A stretch of DNA of 64,000 nt from Saussurea involucrata (GCA_033807775.1 CM066314.1:33591001-33655000), one strand, 5' to 3'. Shown: positions 1 through 11,355, numbered from the stretch's first letter. Made by a program: numbers and translations. Notes: a model not told the origin generated them from the sequence alone.

Positions 1-2290
1 ACTTGGACTTGGACTTTTGGATAGCGTTGCTGATCTCTTGCCATTCATCAAAGCCGAAGAGCTCCAACTTAGACATGAATATTATTTGCGACGAGTCGTT
101 CTCTCTGAAGATTGTGATTTCCACCATCACTGACTTCTTCGTGCTCTTACCCTTTAGGTTCACAGCGATTATCCTGCTTGGATGGTATCTGTGGTCGATC
201 TTTTCTCTGCACCATTCTAACTAGGAATCACTGACGGCTCTTTCTTTACGGGTTTCCTTCTCAATATTCTTTAGAAGTTGCTCTTGAACTTTGATCGGAT
301 GTATTTTCAGTCTGTTATCAGAGACTGGGCTTTGCGCTACCTTAAGGGCAATTTGAGCATCCTTTTGGCATGAAACGAGTAATTCCTCAGCTCTGATAGA
401 CTATTCGCGTTCTTTAGGAAGTCAGGAATTCAAGGCCTGGTTGAGAAGGGACTTTGAGGCGTTGTCTCTCTAGCTGTTGAATCATTGTTGATCTTCTTCT
501 TTGTATTTCATCCTCAGACCTTTGGATTGGTCGTGAGGGTACTTTTGGGTGACTCAGCAATTCTTCTTCCTCTTCTTGTTCATCAGTCTCTAACACAGAG
601 ACTGGGTTTATTGGTTGTTATTCTTCATCTTGTCCCTTAAGTAGGGGAGAGAACTAGCTGACGAAAATGAAAGAAAGTTAGGTTGGGATGAAAATATAGA
701 AAAAGAGGTTTAAGTGTATAGAAGGGATCGGAGATGTGTATGGGTAGAAGCAGAGTATGGTATTATGGAGAGGCATACCTGAGAAGGTTGCTCCCCCTCA
801 GATGTGAAACATATCTTTAGGTTACCTTTGGCAGCAAACCTCTTTTGCTTGTCGTGGGTAGATTTCTTTGTCGGGGTCTTCTCAGTTCTCGCCCATGCTT
901 CTGTGATGGTGGTTCCCTTAAGGGGAGGAGCGTTGATTGTAGCAGGTTTGAACCAAAGGGCGGTTTCATTATCTTCATCATCTTCATCATCATCATCACC
1001 AACGCCCTCATCCTTCTTGGAATCATCATCGATCTCCAAATCTTCATCTTCCTCCTCCTCCTCTTCTTCCTCTTCCTCATCAGAGGGAATAGTGACAGTT
1101 ATAGTTTTAGTGGAAGAAGAAGGAGGAGTTTGGGTTTTATTTTCCTCCCCCTCAGCTTAAGGGAGGTCTTCTTCATTTTCTTTTTCTTTCTCCCCCTCTT
1201 TGTCATCATCAATATATGGGGGAGAGTTCAGGGCAGCAGCATCATCGTTTACCCTTTAGAGGCCAGGAATCGTTGATGTGGAGGCAGGAGGAGCCTCGAG
1301 TTTGTCCACTCTGGCTTCGAGGCCAGAGATCGCTTCAATGGCTGTAAGCACAAAATCAGCCGCCATACCCAACTTTGAACAATCGTCAGCTGTGAAGGAT
1401 GTGCAAGGAGCAGCCACTGGTTCGCTCAGTTTGCTGAGGATATCAGCAAGAAGAGAGTTGCTTTGGTGACCTTAGAACTGAGGTCGTTAATAGAATTTTG
1501 CAGAGAGCCAACTGCAGTATTAAAACAGTTGACGGTGCTGGTCAGCCACTGCAGGGAAGAAGAGTTGGTGGCAACGTCCGTCTTCAGTCGTGAGACCTCA
1601 TCCGTTAGCGCTGAGAGCTGAGAATTGTCAGCTTTGGAGGAGAGGGATGTGAAGAGTTCTTTTAGGGCTTCGCCGACAGTGTTCACGGCGGTGGTGTTGG
1701 TGGATAGGTTGATGGAGAGAGAGTCCACACGATCACTGACCTCTTTGATGGAGGTGTTGATCGTCCCCAAATTATGACCTGTAAGATAAAAAGAATTTTG
1801 AGCAAAGGAAAGCTCGGGCTTGTTTATTTGAGATGAAGTGGGTAGGAGAGGTGGAATACCTGATGGTGCGGAGAAGTGGTCAAAACGACTACTTCCTCCA
1901 TAAAACTCCATGTCATGCTCGATAGGAGTCATGGATACGAGTATATGCTGAGAGCCCCTGAGAGGGAGACCATCAGGTCCTATGATGTTGCGGTTGATGA
2001 GATCCTAGAGAAGTGATTGGCTGGTGTTTGCGAGTGTTGTCGTTAGTGCAGAAGTGGTGACAAAAGTGACGGTGGGAGAAGCAAAGTGTGTACAGAAGGC
2101 CGTGCAGCGTGGTGGAGTGGTACTGGCGGTGCCAAAAGCTAACTCCTCAGTGCTTTGAGGCACTGAGAGCGGTTGGGTAGGTACCAGTGTAGATTCAGCG
2201 ATGCCCGGGATCGCTGAAGCGGTTGTATCGGTTGTAGATATGGTGGAGTGTACCATGAAGTTCTCCAGGGTAGCATGTGAAGAAGCGACC
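1..2290 (-). pseudogene. Decayed Ty1/copia accessory gene (3' part)
   Basis: Read on the minus strand, this is a degenerate relative of the Copia-B accessory gene (45439-49471). The stretch 1932-1426 matches that protein's middle region: an EHDMEFYGG-type motif against GDMEHYGG, then a coiled coil rich in Ser, Thr and Leu. Positions 1200-800 encode the acidic Asp/Glu stretch. Positions 596-1 match the C-terminal domain (LETDEQEEEEELL against ETDEPEEQPL; FRENDSS against FREDDSS; FDEWQEI against LSEWLEM). Stops and frame changes interrupt it, so it is not functional. The 5' end of the gene is cut off by the Tekay-like LTR starting at 2291, and the rest of its element lies beyond the left edge. 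I see no transmembrane segment that would support an envelope role. Confidence 0.75.
654..778 (-). other. Probable intron of the decayed accessory gene
   Basis: On the minus strand a donor CAG|GTATGC (exon ends at 779) is followed by an acceptor with two successive AGs, TCAGCTAG (intron ends at 654). The same pair and the same double acceptor occur in Copia-B (48067-48217), in which splicing to CTAG keeps the reading frame. Conservation between two diverged copies is the main support; no transcript is available. Confidence 0.5.
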
Positions 2291-3529
2291 TGTAACACCC
2301 GTAAAACTCCCAACCTCGAAATTAGACTCCTTTAAATACACTTAACTCATATTTGTGGTATCGTTACATTAATGCATTCTACTTGCTAAAATTTATATGA
2401 AGATGCATGTTCTGACCTCAAACTAATGGTTCTGGAAGGGAGAGCTTCGGTACACTCTGTGCGAGAGTGACACGGAGAGAGTGCCCATGGCACAATCGTG
2501 TGTCACAATCGTATGCAATGTACCAACTCTCGGTACACTTTGTGTGAGAGTGACACGGCGAGAGTGCCCTCGGCACAATCGCCTGTCACAATCGCCGTGT
2601 GGGGATTTGGTGGTCGCGGTACATTTTCAGCGAAAGTGACCTGCGAAAGTGCCCTAGGGCACAATCGCCCGTCGGGTGCAGGAGGCATTAAAACGTCGAT
2701 TTTCAACCCTTTTGATACTCACTTTTACAAAACACTTTCCAAACGATTTCCTTGGGAGCAAAAGGCGATTTATCTCCCTTCACCTTCTTTCCTCATTAAA
2801 ACTCCACCAAATCTTAGAACACTCATTAATGGTGAAGTATAGTACACCAAGTCTTTACTTCCATCTCTTCAACTACTAGGGTTTCATCCATTTTCTAGGT
2901 TTTGGTCCAAAAACCTAGATTGTGAGTGTTCTAACCTACCTTAAACTAGATCCATGATTATTACTTGTTATTTTGTCTATTCCTTCATCTTGTTGGAAAA
3001 CCCTAATTTTGGGTATGTGATTTGGTGACTCCATGAAAGTAGACACAACTTATGAAGGAGTTGAGGGGTTCTATAAGTAAATGTTTTGTATTGTATCTTG
3101 GTAAGAAGAGGGTTTTACACCCCATAGTCATAAATTACTTTAATGGTACTAAATATGCCTTAATGGTTAAGCTAGTCCAACCTTTTTGGCTTATTGGGTA
3201 TAATGGCCCTACATGGGATTATGTGCATCCTTGTCTATGAAATACATGTGTCATTAGTAGATGAATGCTATGTGAAGTACATACTTTATTCTTTGTAAAT
3301 TACACGTTGAAAAGAGGAAGCTCATTCATTGATTAAGCATGATGGTATGGCTTGTGGCTAAGTTAATCTTTGAATAGATCAAGTTAAGTGTTCACTAGGA
3401 GAACATAGTCTTGGGCACCACCTTATGGGTATGTGCCTAGACCCTCGCCATTCTTGGGGCAATGCGTTTGTTGTAACCCCGGATGTGCACCTTTGGTGTC
3501 GCTTTTATGCAGATGACACTAAGGTATGT
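2291..3529 (+). repeat. Tekay-like 5' LTR, segment 1
   Basis: First part of the 5' LTR, aligned with 55909-57215. It is interrupted at 3529/3530 by Copia-A and continues at 37350. It lacks about 46 bases present near 56480-56530 in the other LTR. Short ORFs here are chance. Confidence 0.9.
2448..2672. repeat. Degenerate tandem repeats inside the Tekay-like LTR
   Basis: Three imperfect units of about 80 bases begin with GGTACA at about 2451, 2530 and 2617. Each contains GAGAGTGAC or GAAAGTGAC, then GAGAGTGCCC or GAAAGTGCCC, then GGCACAATCG. The same array is present in the 3' LTR (56063-56310). The words GAGAGTG and CACAATCG dominate this LTR. Confidence 0.75.
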
Positions 3530-3810
3530 TGTTAAATCCAGATCCGTGCAACAAATATGAAATCGAAATAATAAGCAATAAGAACAATTGATTTCAACTG
3601 GTCATCCCTGTATTATGCTTTAATCAGAGTGTTTACAATACGATGCAGAAAAGCAAATGAGACAACTAGCCTATTTTCTAAGGCTAAGCAATCTATTTAT
3701 ATGGCGGGCCCGTGGTTAACAAGCCCACGGCCCGTTCACTAATAGGCTCAAAATAAGGAAATACACATTACACCCTTGAACTTTAAATCAACATTAAATT
3801 GACCCTAACA
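3530..3810 (-). repeat. Copia-A 3' LTR
   Basis: 281 bases, TGTTAAATCC to ACCCTAACA on the plus strand. It contains a TATA box at 3694-3701 (TATAAATA on the minus strand) and an imperfect GC-rich hairpin (CCGTGG ... CCACGG) around 3708-3735. Confidence 0.93.
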
Positions 3811-3830
3811 ATCTCCCCCTTTGATTTGAA
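3811..3830 (-). other. Copia-A polypurine tract
   Basis: On the minus strand AAAGGGGGAGAT lies directly before the LTR start TGTTAGGG. The same GGGGGAGAT-TGTT junction is found in Copia-B (49739) and Copia-C (59346). Confidence 0.85.
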
Positions 3831-3932
3831 GTTCGAGTTCGCGCTCTAGTTCTCTCCAGTTGTAGACATATCTTTTACGAAGCGCAAAGTGAATCTCAAA
3901 CCATCAGATAGCACGGCGGTAGTCGATGCGAT
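3812..3932 (-). pseudogene. C-terminal end of the Copia-A accessory gene
   Basis: Continues the minus-strand frame that breaks off at 23821, where Gypsy-D is inserted (TSD gcgat, 3928-3932 and 23821-23825). The frame has one TGA and then runs to the polypurine tract. It resembles the C-terminus of the Copia-C accessory protein (RRAI.WF against RLRELCIRF). Confidence 0.65.
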
Positions 3933-4913
3933 TATTTGGGCAAAAAATCACGTCGTACGACCACGACCAGAGCAGGTAAGACGCACGTTATAATCCAAAT
4001 CTTGTATTAAGATAAGGTCTCGACAAGAACCCAGGAAACATCCGTCGTCTCCCGTAAAAGGTAAGTCGTACGTCCGTCATGACGCTCGACCATAGCATCG
4101 CCCGTCCCGCACGACCGTCGCATAGAACCATGCGACCTCGACCGAACTAACGTTAACCATGACTGTTACGTTTGTTAAGTGTTTAATGCAGGAATCAAAG
4201 TCATTAAGGAGCAACGGATATAACCGACGCAGCCATTAACGATCGATAGCCGTAACAGACGAAGATCATCATGGATAATCACTCCGGCAACCGTTTCCAG
4301 CCGTTATAGCTGTTGATCAAAGCATTAATGGAGCTAATTAATGACGCAAAGACTATAAATACCAAGCTAAGTCTTCACATCAAGGGACATCAGTAAACAT
4401 CTGATATACATCAGCGAACATCACCAAACAGCAGAGAAAATCATCCAAACTCATAGCAAAGAACATTCAAACTCTGGAGATCAAGTACTGAAAGCCAGAA
4501 CCTTACAGCGAACTCAAGAACACTCGAAGGAAAGCTCAAGTATCGCTCTCGATGCACGACAATAGCCCTCGACCAGAAGTTCACACTTTGTATTCACACA
4601 CGACAAACACATGTTTTTACATTTAAACACTTGTACTTTACATTTCGAAGCTTTTCCTTCATTTGTATTGTAATCATCGTACGACCGACGCCAGTACCAA
4701 GGACATCGCCCCTGATTGGCGACCATAGTGCAGCGACGACACCTCTTGTCGTCCGCAGGTTTTTTCCTCGATTGAGGTTTTTCCTGCGTCATCAAATCCC
4801 TTGTCTCGTTTATTTTTTCCTCGTCGCACGTCTCGTCGAAAGATCCTTTCTTTAGTTGATTAAGTCCACATCGACCTTAAGTTGTCCCTTTGGTGCGATT
4901 TTTGGCATTAACA
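3933..4913 (+). repeat. Gypsy-D 5' LTR
   Basis: 981 bases ending CATTAACA. Its first bases are TATTTGGG where the other LTR has TGTTTGGG, so the terminal TG has mutated. TATA box TATAAATA lies at 4354-4361. It is dense in GTCGT, ACGAC, CGTCG and CGACG words. A 93-codon minus ORF (4514-4795) is repeated in both LTRs and is not credited as a gene. Confidence 0.93.
4354..4361 (+). promoter_or_regulatory. TATA box of Gypsy-D 5' LTR
   Basis: TATAAATA inside the LTR, followed by an A/C-rich leader; the equivalent in the other LTR is 23261-23268. Confidence 0.7.
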
Positions 4914-4916
4914 GTT

Positions 4917-4933
4917 TGGCGCCATCCGTGGGG
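4917..4933 (+). other. Gypsy-D primer-binding site (probable)
   Basis: TGGCGCCATCCGTGGGG lies three bases after the LTR. It shares TGGCGCC with the tRNA-Asp type site of Athila but differs beyond that, so the priming tRNA is not certain. Confidence 0.6.
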
Positions 4934-5014
4934 CCTCATCTATAGAAAATCATCGACGAACGTGCACCCTACTAACAGTTTCTTGGAGTTTTTCTGCTCT
5001 CTATTGCAGGAACA

Positions 5015-6619
5015 ATGGCAGCCCCTGGAAATCCGTTGCAAGCTGTTGCTCAGATGTATCAGGAGCTCGAAGTCGCCAGGAATCAGCTCAATGCAATGGC
5101 AGAGCAGAATTGCAGAGCAGCTGAGGAGATCGCGCGGTTAAGAAATCCTCTTGGGCTTCAAAATGGTCCTAGGCCGTTCGTGCAGAACCCAATTCCAAGA
5201 TCGTTCGACCAGAATGGCCCTAGACCATTTGTCCTGAATCCAGGTTCATCCACGCAGAATCAACAGCCAGGGTCGTTCAACCCAAATCCTCAGTTTAGGA
5301 CAGTTCCTCCTCAGCACATAAGGCCACCACCCGTGAATAATGGATCCCAGCCGTTTTCCCAAACGTTCCAAAGTGGTCCGCAACCTTTCCAGCAAGGATC
5401 GCAATCTTTCCAGCAGAGATCGCAGCCATTTCAGCAAGGACCACAATCGTTTCAGAATGGACCGCAACAATTCCAATATGGGTCGCAACCATATTTTGTT
5501 CCGTTCAACGGGGACACCAATGGTTCATCGCATGGTAATGACACTAGTCCAGGGACCAATCCCTCGACAGGGGCAAACCCCGATCTTAACGATCCCATCG
5601 CCCAACATTTGAAGATGTTAGAAGACCAAAATGAGCGCGTCCTGTCCTTGCTCGCCAAGTTTCCTGGGGCAGCCATGCCTGTCGACGTCGAGCCTCGCTC
5701 GGGGTATCAGGCGTCACCCTTCATTGACGAGATCGCTACCGTCGAGGTCCCGAAGAAGTATAACATTCCTGCCTTCACTCCCAAGTATTCGGGTGTGACC
5801 GATCCAACCGAGCATGTCGCGCAGTATAAGCAGCTCATGTGGACAATCTCGATTCCACATATGTACCAGGAAGTATGCATGTGCAATAGTTTTGGGGCGA
5901 CTCTCACTAGTCCAGCTCTCCAGTGGTTGATCAATCTCAAACCCAAATCTATCGGGTCTTTCGCCGAATTGGTCAACCAATTCTCCCGGCAATTCGCCAG
6001 CAGTCGTAAGATGGAAAAGCAGACTAGTGATCTGTATTATGTCGTGCAGAAGACCAATGAGTCTATTCGAAGTTATTTCAATAGATTCAATGCCAAAATG
6101 ATCAGTATCCGCAATTGTGACGTGAAAACGGCGATCGAAGCCTATAAGCGTGGTCTAGACGATAGTTCAGGTCTATATATCGATCTGACCAAGTATCCCC
6201 CAGAGACTTTCGAAGACATCCGAGCTCGAACCTTAGCATATATAAGGGTCGAAGACGATGCAGCCTTTCGTCGCAAACACACTAACGACGAGAAGTCGTT
6301 AGGCGTCAGAAAGCCAGAGTTCAAGGCAAAGGTTGTTTCTAGAATAGAGCCAGCGCGCCAAATTTCAAATGTTCGTTTCAAGACGAAAGCAGAGGCTAAA
6401 ACCGTAACTAAGTTTCCTCAGTACCCCAGGATATCCTCTTACGAATTCAAAGGGTCCACTAAGGATTTGGTCGAAGCTCTGAAAACTACCCAGGTGACCA
6501 TCCGGTGGCCAAAAAAGTCCGATCAGGACGATGCTAAAAAAGATAAATCAAAGTGGTGCGACTTCCATGTTGACCATGGTCATGCGACAGATGATTGCAT
6601 AGCCCTCAAAAAGAGCTAG
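5015..6619 (+). CDS. gag: Gypsy-D gag polyprotein
   Basis: 534 residues from an ATG preceded by CTATTGCAG, which could also act as a splice acceptor of a leader intron. Residues about 45-180 are a Gln/Pro/Phe-rich disordered segment with repeated QPFQQGSQSF-type units. Residues about 235-420 are a retrotransposon gag (capsid-like) domain, with the conserved W in the LQWLINL stretch, followed by FAELVNQF and a YFNRFN motif. A zinc-knuckle variant C-X2-H-X4-H-X4-C lies near the C-terminus. The ORF ends at a TAG created by a one-base change in an A-run (about 6609-6615); the next frame continues directly into the protease, so ancestral gag and protease were one ORF. Gag would form the particle shell and package RNA. 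Confidence 0.88.
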   Translation: MAAPGNPLQAVAQMYQELEVARNQLNAMAEQNCRAAEEIARLRNPLGLQNGPRPFVQNPIPRSFDQNGPRPFVLNPGSSTQNQQPGSFNPNPQFRTVPPQHIRPPPVNNGSQPFSQTFQSGPQPFQQGSQSFQQRSQPFQQGPQSFQNGPQQFQYGSQPYFVPFNGDTNGSSHGNDTSPGTNPSTGANPDLNDPIAQHLKMLEDQNERVLSLLAKFPGAAMPVDVEPRSGYQASPFIDEIATVEVPKKYNIPAFTPKYSGVTDPTEHVAQYKQLMWTISIPHMYQEVCMCNSFGATLTSPALQWLINLKPKSIGSFAELVNQFSRQFASSRKMEKQTSDLYYVVQKTNESIRSYFNRFNAKMISIRNCDVKTAIEAYKRGLDDSSGLYIDLTKYPPETFEDIRARTLAYIRVEDDAAFRRKHTNDEKSLGVRKPEFKAKVVSRIEPARQISNVRFKTKAEAKTVTKFPQYPRISSYEFKGSTKDLVEALKTTQVTIRWPKKSDQDDAKKDKSKWCDFHVDHGHATDDCIALKKS

Positions 6620-7332
6620 CATATCACATACCGAAGGGCAATCTCAAAGACATCATCGATGATGTCGTTACCCCAGCTAGCATCCATCGACCGTCGACCC
6701 CCGAGCATTTAAAGGTTGTCAATTGCATCACCGGTGGTTCCGACGTATGTGGTCTGACGTATTCTGCAGCCAAGCGTCATGCCAGTCAGGCGCCCAAAGA
6801 TCGGCCTATTCCTCGCTCTTCTAGGCCCAAAGGAGATTTGGAGCTAGAAGCTATGAAGATTGTGTTCGACCACATCGACCTCGGCGACTCGTATCAGAAG
6901 CATCACGACAGGTTGATCATTCAGCTCACAGTCGGTAACTGCCTAACGCGTCGAGTCTTGATCGACGGGGGCAGCTCAGCAAATGTCATTTTTCTCAACA
7001 CCATCAAAGCCATGGGAATCGATCGCTCGGAAATCACCCGACGTTCGACGACTTTGGTCGGTTTCAACGGAGAAGCGACGAGCACCTTCGGAGAGATAAT
7101 CATGCCCGTCTACGCCGGAGGAGTCAACAAGCAGACCAAGTTCAGTGTCATCGATTGTGCGTCAGCCTATAACATCATCTTAGGTCGACCATGGATCCAC
7201 GATATGAAAGCCATTCCTTCGACATATCATCAAATGTTGAAATTCCCTACGCCTTGGGGAATCCAGGAGATCAAAAGCGAGCCAAAAGTCGCCCGTGAGT
7301 GCTACAAGTCTACCTTGAAGCCGCGGAAATAA
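6619..7332 (+). CDS. Gypsy-D aspartic protease region
   Basis: Open frame joined to gag by a +/-1 frame change near 6612. The protease centre reads VLIDGGSSANVIF, with DGG in place of the common DTG or DSG; a downstream IILGRPWIHDM stretch is the usual flap and C-terminal signature of plant gypsy proteases. The ORF ends at 7332 and is not followed by reverse transcriptase, which is the defining defect of this element. It would cleave gag if translated in frame with it. Confidence 0.8.
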   Translation, partial: AYHIPKGNLKDIIDDVVTPASIHRPSTPEHLKVVNCITGGSDVCGLTYSAAKRHASQAPKDRPIPRSSRPKGDLELEAMKIVFDHIDLGDSYQKHHDRLIIQLTVGNCLTRRVLIDGGSSANVIFLNTIKAMGIDRSEITRRSTTLVGFNGEATSTFGEIIMPVYAGGVNKQTKFSVIDCASAYNIILGRPWIHDMKAIPSTYHQMLKFPTPWGIQEIKSEPKVARECYKSTLKPRK

Positions 7333-7989
7333 ACTGAAGTCGCAAGATGAAGCTTTCGACAGGATCGCCGTGTCGTTCTGTCATTTAAAACCTGTCTTTT
7401 CCTCCCAAAAAGAATAAGGTAATAAATGACAGGGGGCAAATAGAGAGAGTCTAAAAAGGTACGTTCTCTAACTCTTTTTCATACGATTTTTTCTCACAAA
7501 ACGTTTACTGACTTAAGCATCGGAGGGTCGTTGGCTAGCCAACGACCAACCCCCGACATCGTTTTATCACAGAATCGCACGGCAGTAATCATTTAGTCCA
7601 CTAGATGACTTTAAATTCGCAGAATCGCACGACATAGACAATCAGGATTTTCTTCCCTGACCATCCCTCCACAGGGGCATACGACGCGAATTCCTCACAC
7701 GGTCTCGTCGTACAATCGCAAAGCCTAAAACAACTTATCTTTAAGTCTCTTAGCTTTCATACCCTGAATGGATGCTTTAATCGCGTGTTTTTATATTTGT
7801 TTTACGTTCATATCATCGTATTACAATGAATGCCTTAGTCGCATGATTTCATATGTATTTTATGATCAAATTCATAACCAATGTGATTTGAATAAAGCAC
7901 AAGTTCAAACAAAAAGTGCATTTAAAAAGATCGTCAGGTACACGTTAGACCACCAACGATCGAGCAGCAAAGCAAACAAAATAAAATTC
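7333..7989. other. Gypsy-D spacer, no gene seen
   Basis: AT-rich spacer between the end of the sense protease ORF and the 3' end of the antisense gene. It contains several GTCGT/ACGAC words and a small plus ORF (7768-7998) with no recognisable features, which I do not credit. Confidence 0.6.
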
Positions 7990-9698
7990 TTAAATTAAAG
8001 GAGGAGCATCCGTCGCATTCATGCCCGAAGTCCCGTCCTGAAGGCTTTCGCCTGCCACCTCCTCCTCAGCATCCTTCTCATCGTCCGAGTCAAGATCCCT
8101 CTCGGTCCCGACACCATTCAGATAGATGTCCAGCTCCTCCTTCGCCGAAGCAAGAGGGTCTTTCCCCAGCAAATGTCGTCGCATGATCGCCGCCCGAGCA
8201 GTCAGACGAGCTATGGCAAAAACCGACTTACCCTCGTCCTTTGCAGCTTGCACTTCTTTCTCCAAACTCTCTACCTTGGCTTTATAATCCCCAGCCTCTT
8301 TTGAAACAGCGCCCAAGGATTCCTTAATTTTTTCCATCTCCTCCCTTTGTTCAGCAGTCATGGAAAAGGATTGCGTCAGACGATGACTAAGATCTTCCTT
8401 GGCAAGATGAACGATCTTCAAATGTTCTAAAGCATCGTCAAGCCGCTTCGAAAAATCCTCAGCACGACTTGCAGAGGCACTCGCTCTGTCCAGCGCCGCT
8501 TTCTCTCTTTCACGAGCAGCAGACAAGAGATCTTTCACCTTCGCCGTTCCACTTCGCAAGGCCAAGGAAGCTTGAAGTGCCTGCGAAAACATAAAAGACA
8601 GACATCATCAGTGGACAACGAAAACGAAGTCTGGGCCTAGACAAACTAAGTCTTGAAAGAAAGACTTACCATGAACGTCAAGCCGACTACATGGGCACCC
8701 GTCTCCTCAATAGGAAACCCCTCAAAACGCTCCCTGAAAGATGGAAGCAGGAATTTCTCCAGGTGAGGGAACAGGTTCGTCCCGTCTAGGACATCACCTG
8801 TCATAAAGTTCGATGGCAGCGTAAAGTTGACCGTCGTGACCTCCTCTCCTCCCGTCGAGTGTTCCTTGCCCTTGTCGGCTGACAAAGGATTCGACGCGGC
8901 AGACGGGGACTTCACCGTTTCCGCCGGAGGCGCATAATTGATGGGTGTCGCTGCAATCACCTTCTTAGGTGATCCGACCCCTACCTTCTCAGGTGAAGCG
9001 ACTCTCGACGAGTCATTAACCCCAGCCGACGACTTCCTCAGAGTCGTCGTCCTCGTCTTCTTCGGAATTTCAAGGCCAGCAGACATGGCTTTTAGCCTCT
9101 TTTCTCTGCCCTGACGAGCACGCTCCAGCTCAGCTGCTCTCTTAGCAAAAACATTCAACACTTTAGGTTGAGACTCTCCTAGAAAAAGGAATGTCATAAA
9201 ACACGCAAAGGAAAAAGACTCGAGGTAACATAGGAAGGAAAGGAAAGTAAAGCTTACCCATCATCCCTCTCCTTCCTCTTGACTTATCTTCCTCCTCTTC
9301 TCTTCCTTTCTCCTCGCACTTCTCCCCTGGTTCTCTCCTGAAGATTCTAAATCGACGTCTCCCACCAAGTGACGCCCGACGAAAGATCGTTCCTCGACGC
9401 TAAGCTTCAAAAAAGCATTGATCTTCGCCTGGGAGTTAGAACACAGCTTTAAGCCCTCAAATGGAATGACTGTCGATATACCAAAAAAAAAATTAAATGT
9501 CATGAAAAAATTATAAGCGACGTACGACGACAAAACTACAAGACTCACCCGACGTATTCCAGCCTGTCCTAATCTACTCACTCTCAGAGTCAAGAGACAA
9601 TTTACGCACGAATACATATCGAGTCTTCCACCCACGATCGTTCACACCCATTCCTAAGACCAAAACGCGATCACCCTTGAATCTAGAATGTAAGCTAC
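7990..9698 (-). CDS. Antisense accessory gene of Gypsy-D, exons 2-5
   Basis: Minus-strand gene interrupted by Athila; exon 1 lies at 22004-22366 and its frame continues without change from 22004 into 9698. The joined segment contains RGWKTRYVFV, a hallmark I recall from the 'putative gypsy type transposon' family (Pfam Transposase_28). Inferred introns: 9581-9470 (donor GTGAGT, acceptor CGACAG), 9257-9179 (GTAAGC, TTCTAG) and 8669-8581 (GTAAGT, TTCGCAG). The first and third keep phase. Before the second, a TGA lies just ahead of the donor, so that junction is either mis-modelled or mutated. The last exon (8580-7990) encodes a coiled coil (DRASASASRAEDFSKRL ...) and an acidic tail. Function is unknown. 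Confidence 0.65.
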
Positions 9699-11331
9699 TG
9701 ATAACTCTATTTTTAGAGTTATTATTTCCATTTATTTTTCACTTTAATTTGTCAATTTTAGCCATTTCACTTCTAAAAACCCCCATTCTTGGTATGATTT
9801 ACGAAAACAAGCAAAAGGAGTGAACCATGGTCTTTAATAAATTATTTGGTGGATTTTGGGTAGTTTTCACGTTTTATCTGCAGTGACGTGAACAGTGCTC
9901 ACTCCGGTTCCCCACTGCTGCCGCTGGAAAAGACAAAAAGAAGAAATCTGAGTTAGACAGCATGGTGGGAGCAGTTAGAAGGTTCAGCAACAAGTACAAG
10001 CATGGGGATTATTTTATTCTAGGCTTGCTCCTAAAGAAGATGGCAAAGTGAATTTAATATTCATACCTAAGAGCCTAAAAGTCAACTTTTTGAAGAACCC
10101 CATGGATAGAAGCATCAAGCCCTTGGTTAAAGAAGAAACATGGGGCACAAATGGTCCTTGTGCTCCCATAACTCAGCTGATGCAAAGTCAAAAGATCTCA
10201 TTGGGTATTACCCAAGCTCTTTCCTTGGTGTATAAAAGGAAGGGCTTGGGTCATTTAATGGGATCATCTATCTTTAATTTTAGCAAGCACCTTAATCCTT
10301 AGCATTTAATTTCCTCTAAAGCTTTCATAGTTAGATTTAATTTTCTGTAGCTTTGTAGTTTAAATTTCTAGCACTTTAAATTCTTAGTTTAATTTTCAGT
10401 TGTAATTCTCGAACAGTGGGCAGCTTACGTTCCCCACTGTGAGCGGTAATTCAAAGTCACTTTTATTTTCAATCATGTTTAAATCTTCATCTTTCGTTTT
10501 AATTTCTCCAGTTATGTTAGGTTAAACATCCCTTGGGATGTAGGTAAGAGAAGTACCTAGATTTTAGAGAAAATTCTTGAGTAATCTTTATACTTGGAAT
10601 ATTTGTTGTTTTGGTTATTCATTCTCGATAATACCCCAATGATGCGAACAAGCCGATCACTTGTAAGGATCTAAAAGTCTAGTTCTCAACTCAGAAATGG
10701 GTAGAACGCAGTGACACGAGCTTGGATAATGCTAGGGAGTTCGAAAGAATTCTTATGACACTTACGAGAGTGAGGTCAGCACAGTGAGCTAATCTCTCCC
10801 CACTGGAGTAGTAGACAAGCTAATTTGTGTATTTAAAACACTTAGAGTATTTGTCTCTACACATTCCATCGAGGCCCGAGAGGGTCCATTCTGAGATTAC
10901 CATTGACAAAACAACAAGTACGACTAGTATGGGATTTTTGCTTAACGGTGTGAGTATTTTGTAACCGGGCTTTTCTAGCGAAAAGACCGACTTCAATTAC
11001 AAGGATCATCTTTTGAGATCAAGTATTTATTATAAAATCTAGGGAAAATCTAACCTACATTCCATCTTTTAAATCTTTAGTAAAATCGTTAAAAGTAGTT
11101 ATTTCACCAATCCAACTCAAAATATTGTTTCCTCTCTAATTGAAACTCGTGAAAGGAACTCACAAAAGCCGTATTGTCTTGATAGCCCAGTCTCTGTGGA
11201 TACGATTCTGGTATTTTACCGATTATTACTTGCCGTGACGATCATAGTGGACAGTGTACACTTGCGCTGCCCACTGTGGACAGATTACAACCCGCTGTGG
11301 TTTATTTCGCATGTACCATTCACACATGTCA
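9699..11331 (+). repeat. Athila 5' LTR
   Basis: 1633 bases, TGATAACTCT to CACATGTCA. TATA box at 10231-10238. It contains the Athila word at 10433-10441 and 11270-11278 and near-matches at 9911, 10413 and 10797. Small ORFs such as 10048-10302 recur in the other LTR only because the LTRs are near-identical. Confidence 0.95.
10231..10238 (+). promoter_or_regulatory. TATA box of Athila 5' LTR
   Basis: TATAAAAG in the LTR; the counterpart in the 3' LTR is 20903-20910. Confidence 0.75.
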
Positions 11332-11337
11332 AGTTTT

Positions 11338-11355
11338 TGGCGCCGTTGCCGGGGA
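11338..11355 (+). other. Athila primer-binding site (tRNA-Asp)
   Basis: TGGCGCCGTTGCCGGGGA, six bases after the LTR, is the complement of the 3' end of plant tRNA-Asp as I know it, the primer typical of Athila elements. Confidence 0.88.

Noticed and set aside
804..1276. Two plus-strand Ser- or Ile/Leu-rich ORFs
   Set aside because: They are antisense shadows of the acidic repeat in the decayed accessory gene; low-complexity codons keep all frames open.
2498..2842. ORFs inside the Tekay-like LTR, also near 56131-56496
   Set aside because: LTR sequence with tandem repeats; frames are not conserved between the two LTRs.
4514..4855. Small ORFs in the Gypsy-D LTR, repeated at 23421-23762
   Set aside because: They recur only because the LTRs are copies; the encoded sequence shows no family features and overlaps the leader.
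10048..10302. 84-codon ORF in the Athila LTR, repeated at 20720-20974
   Set aside because: Identity follows from near-identical LTRs, and it spans the TATA region.
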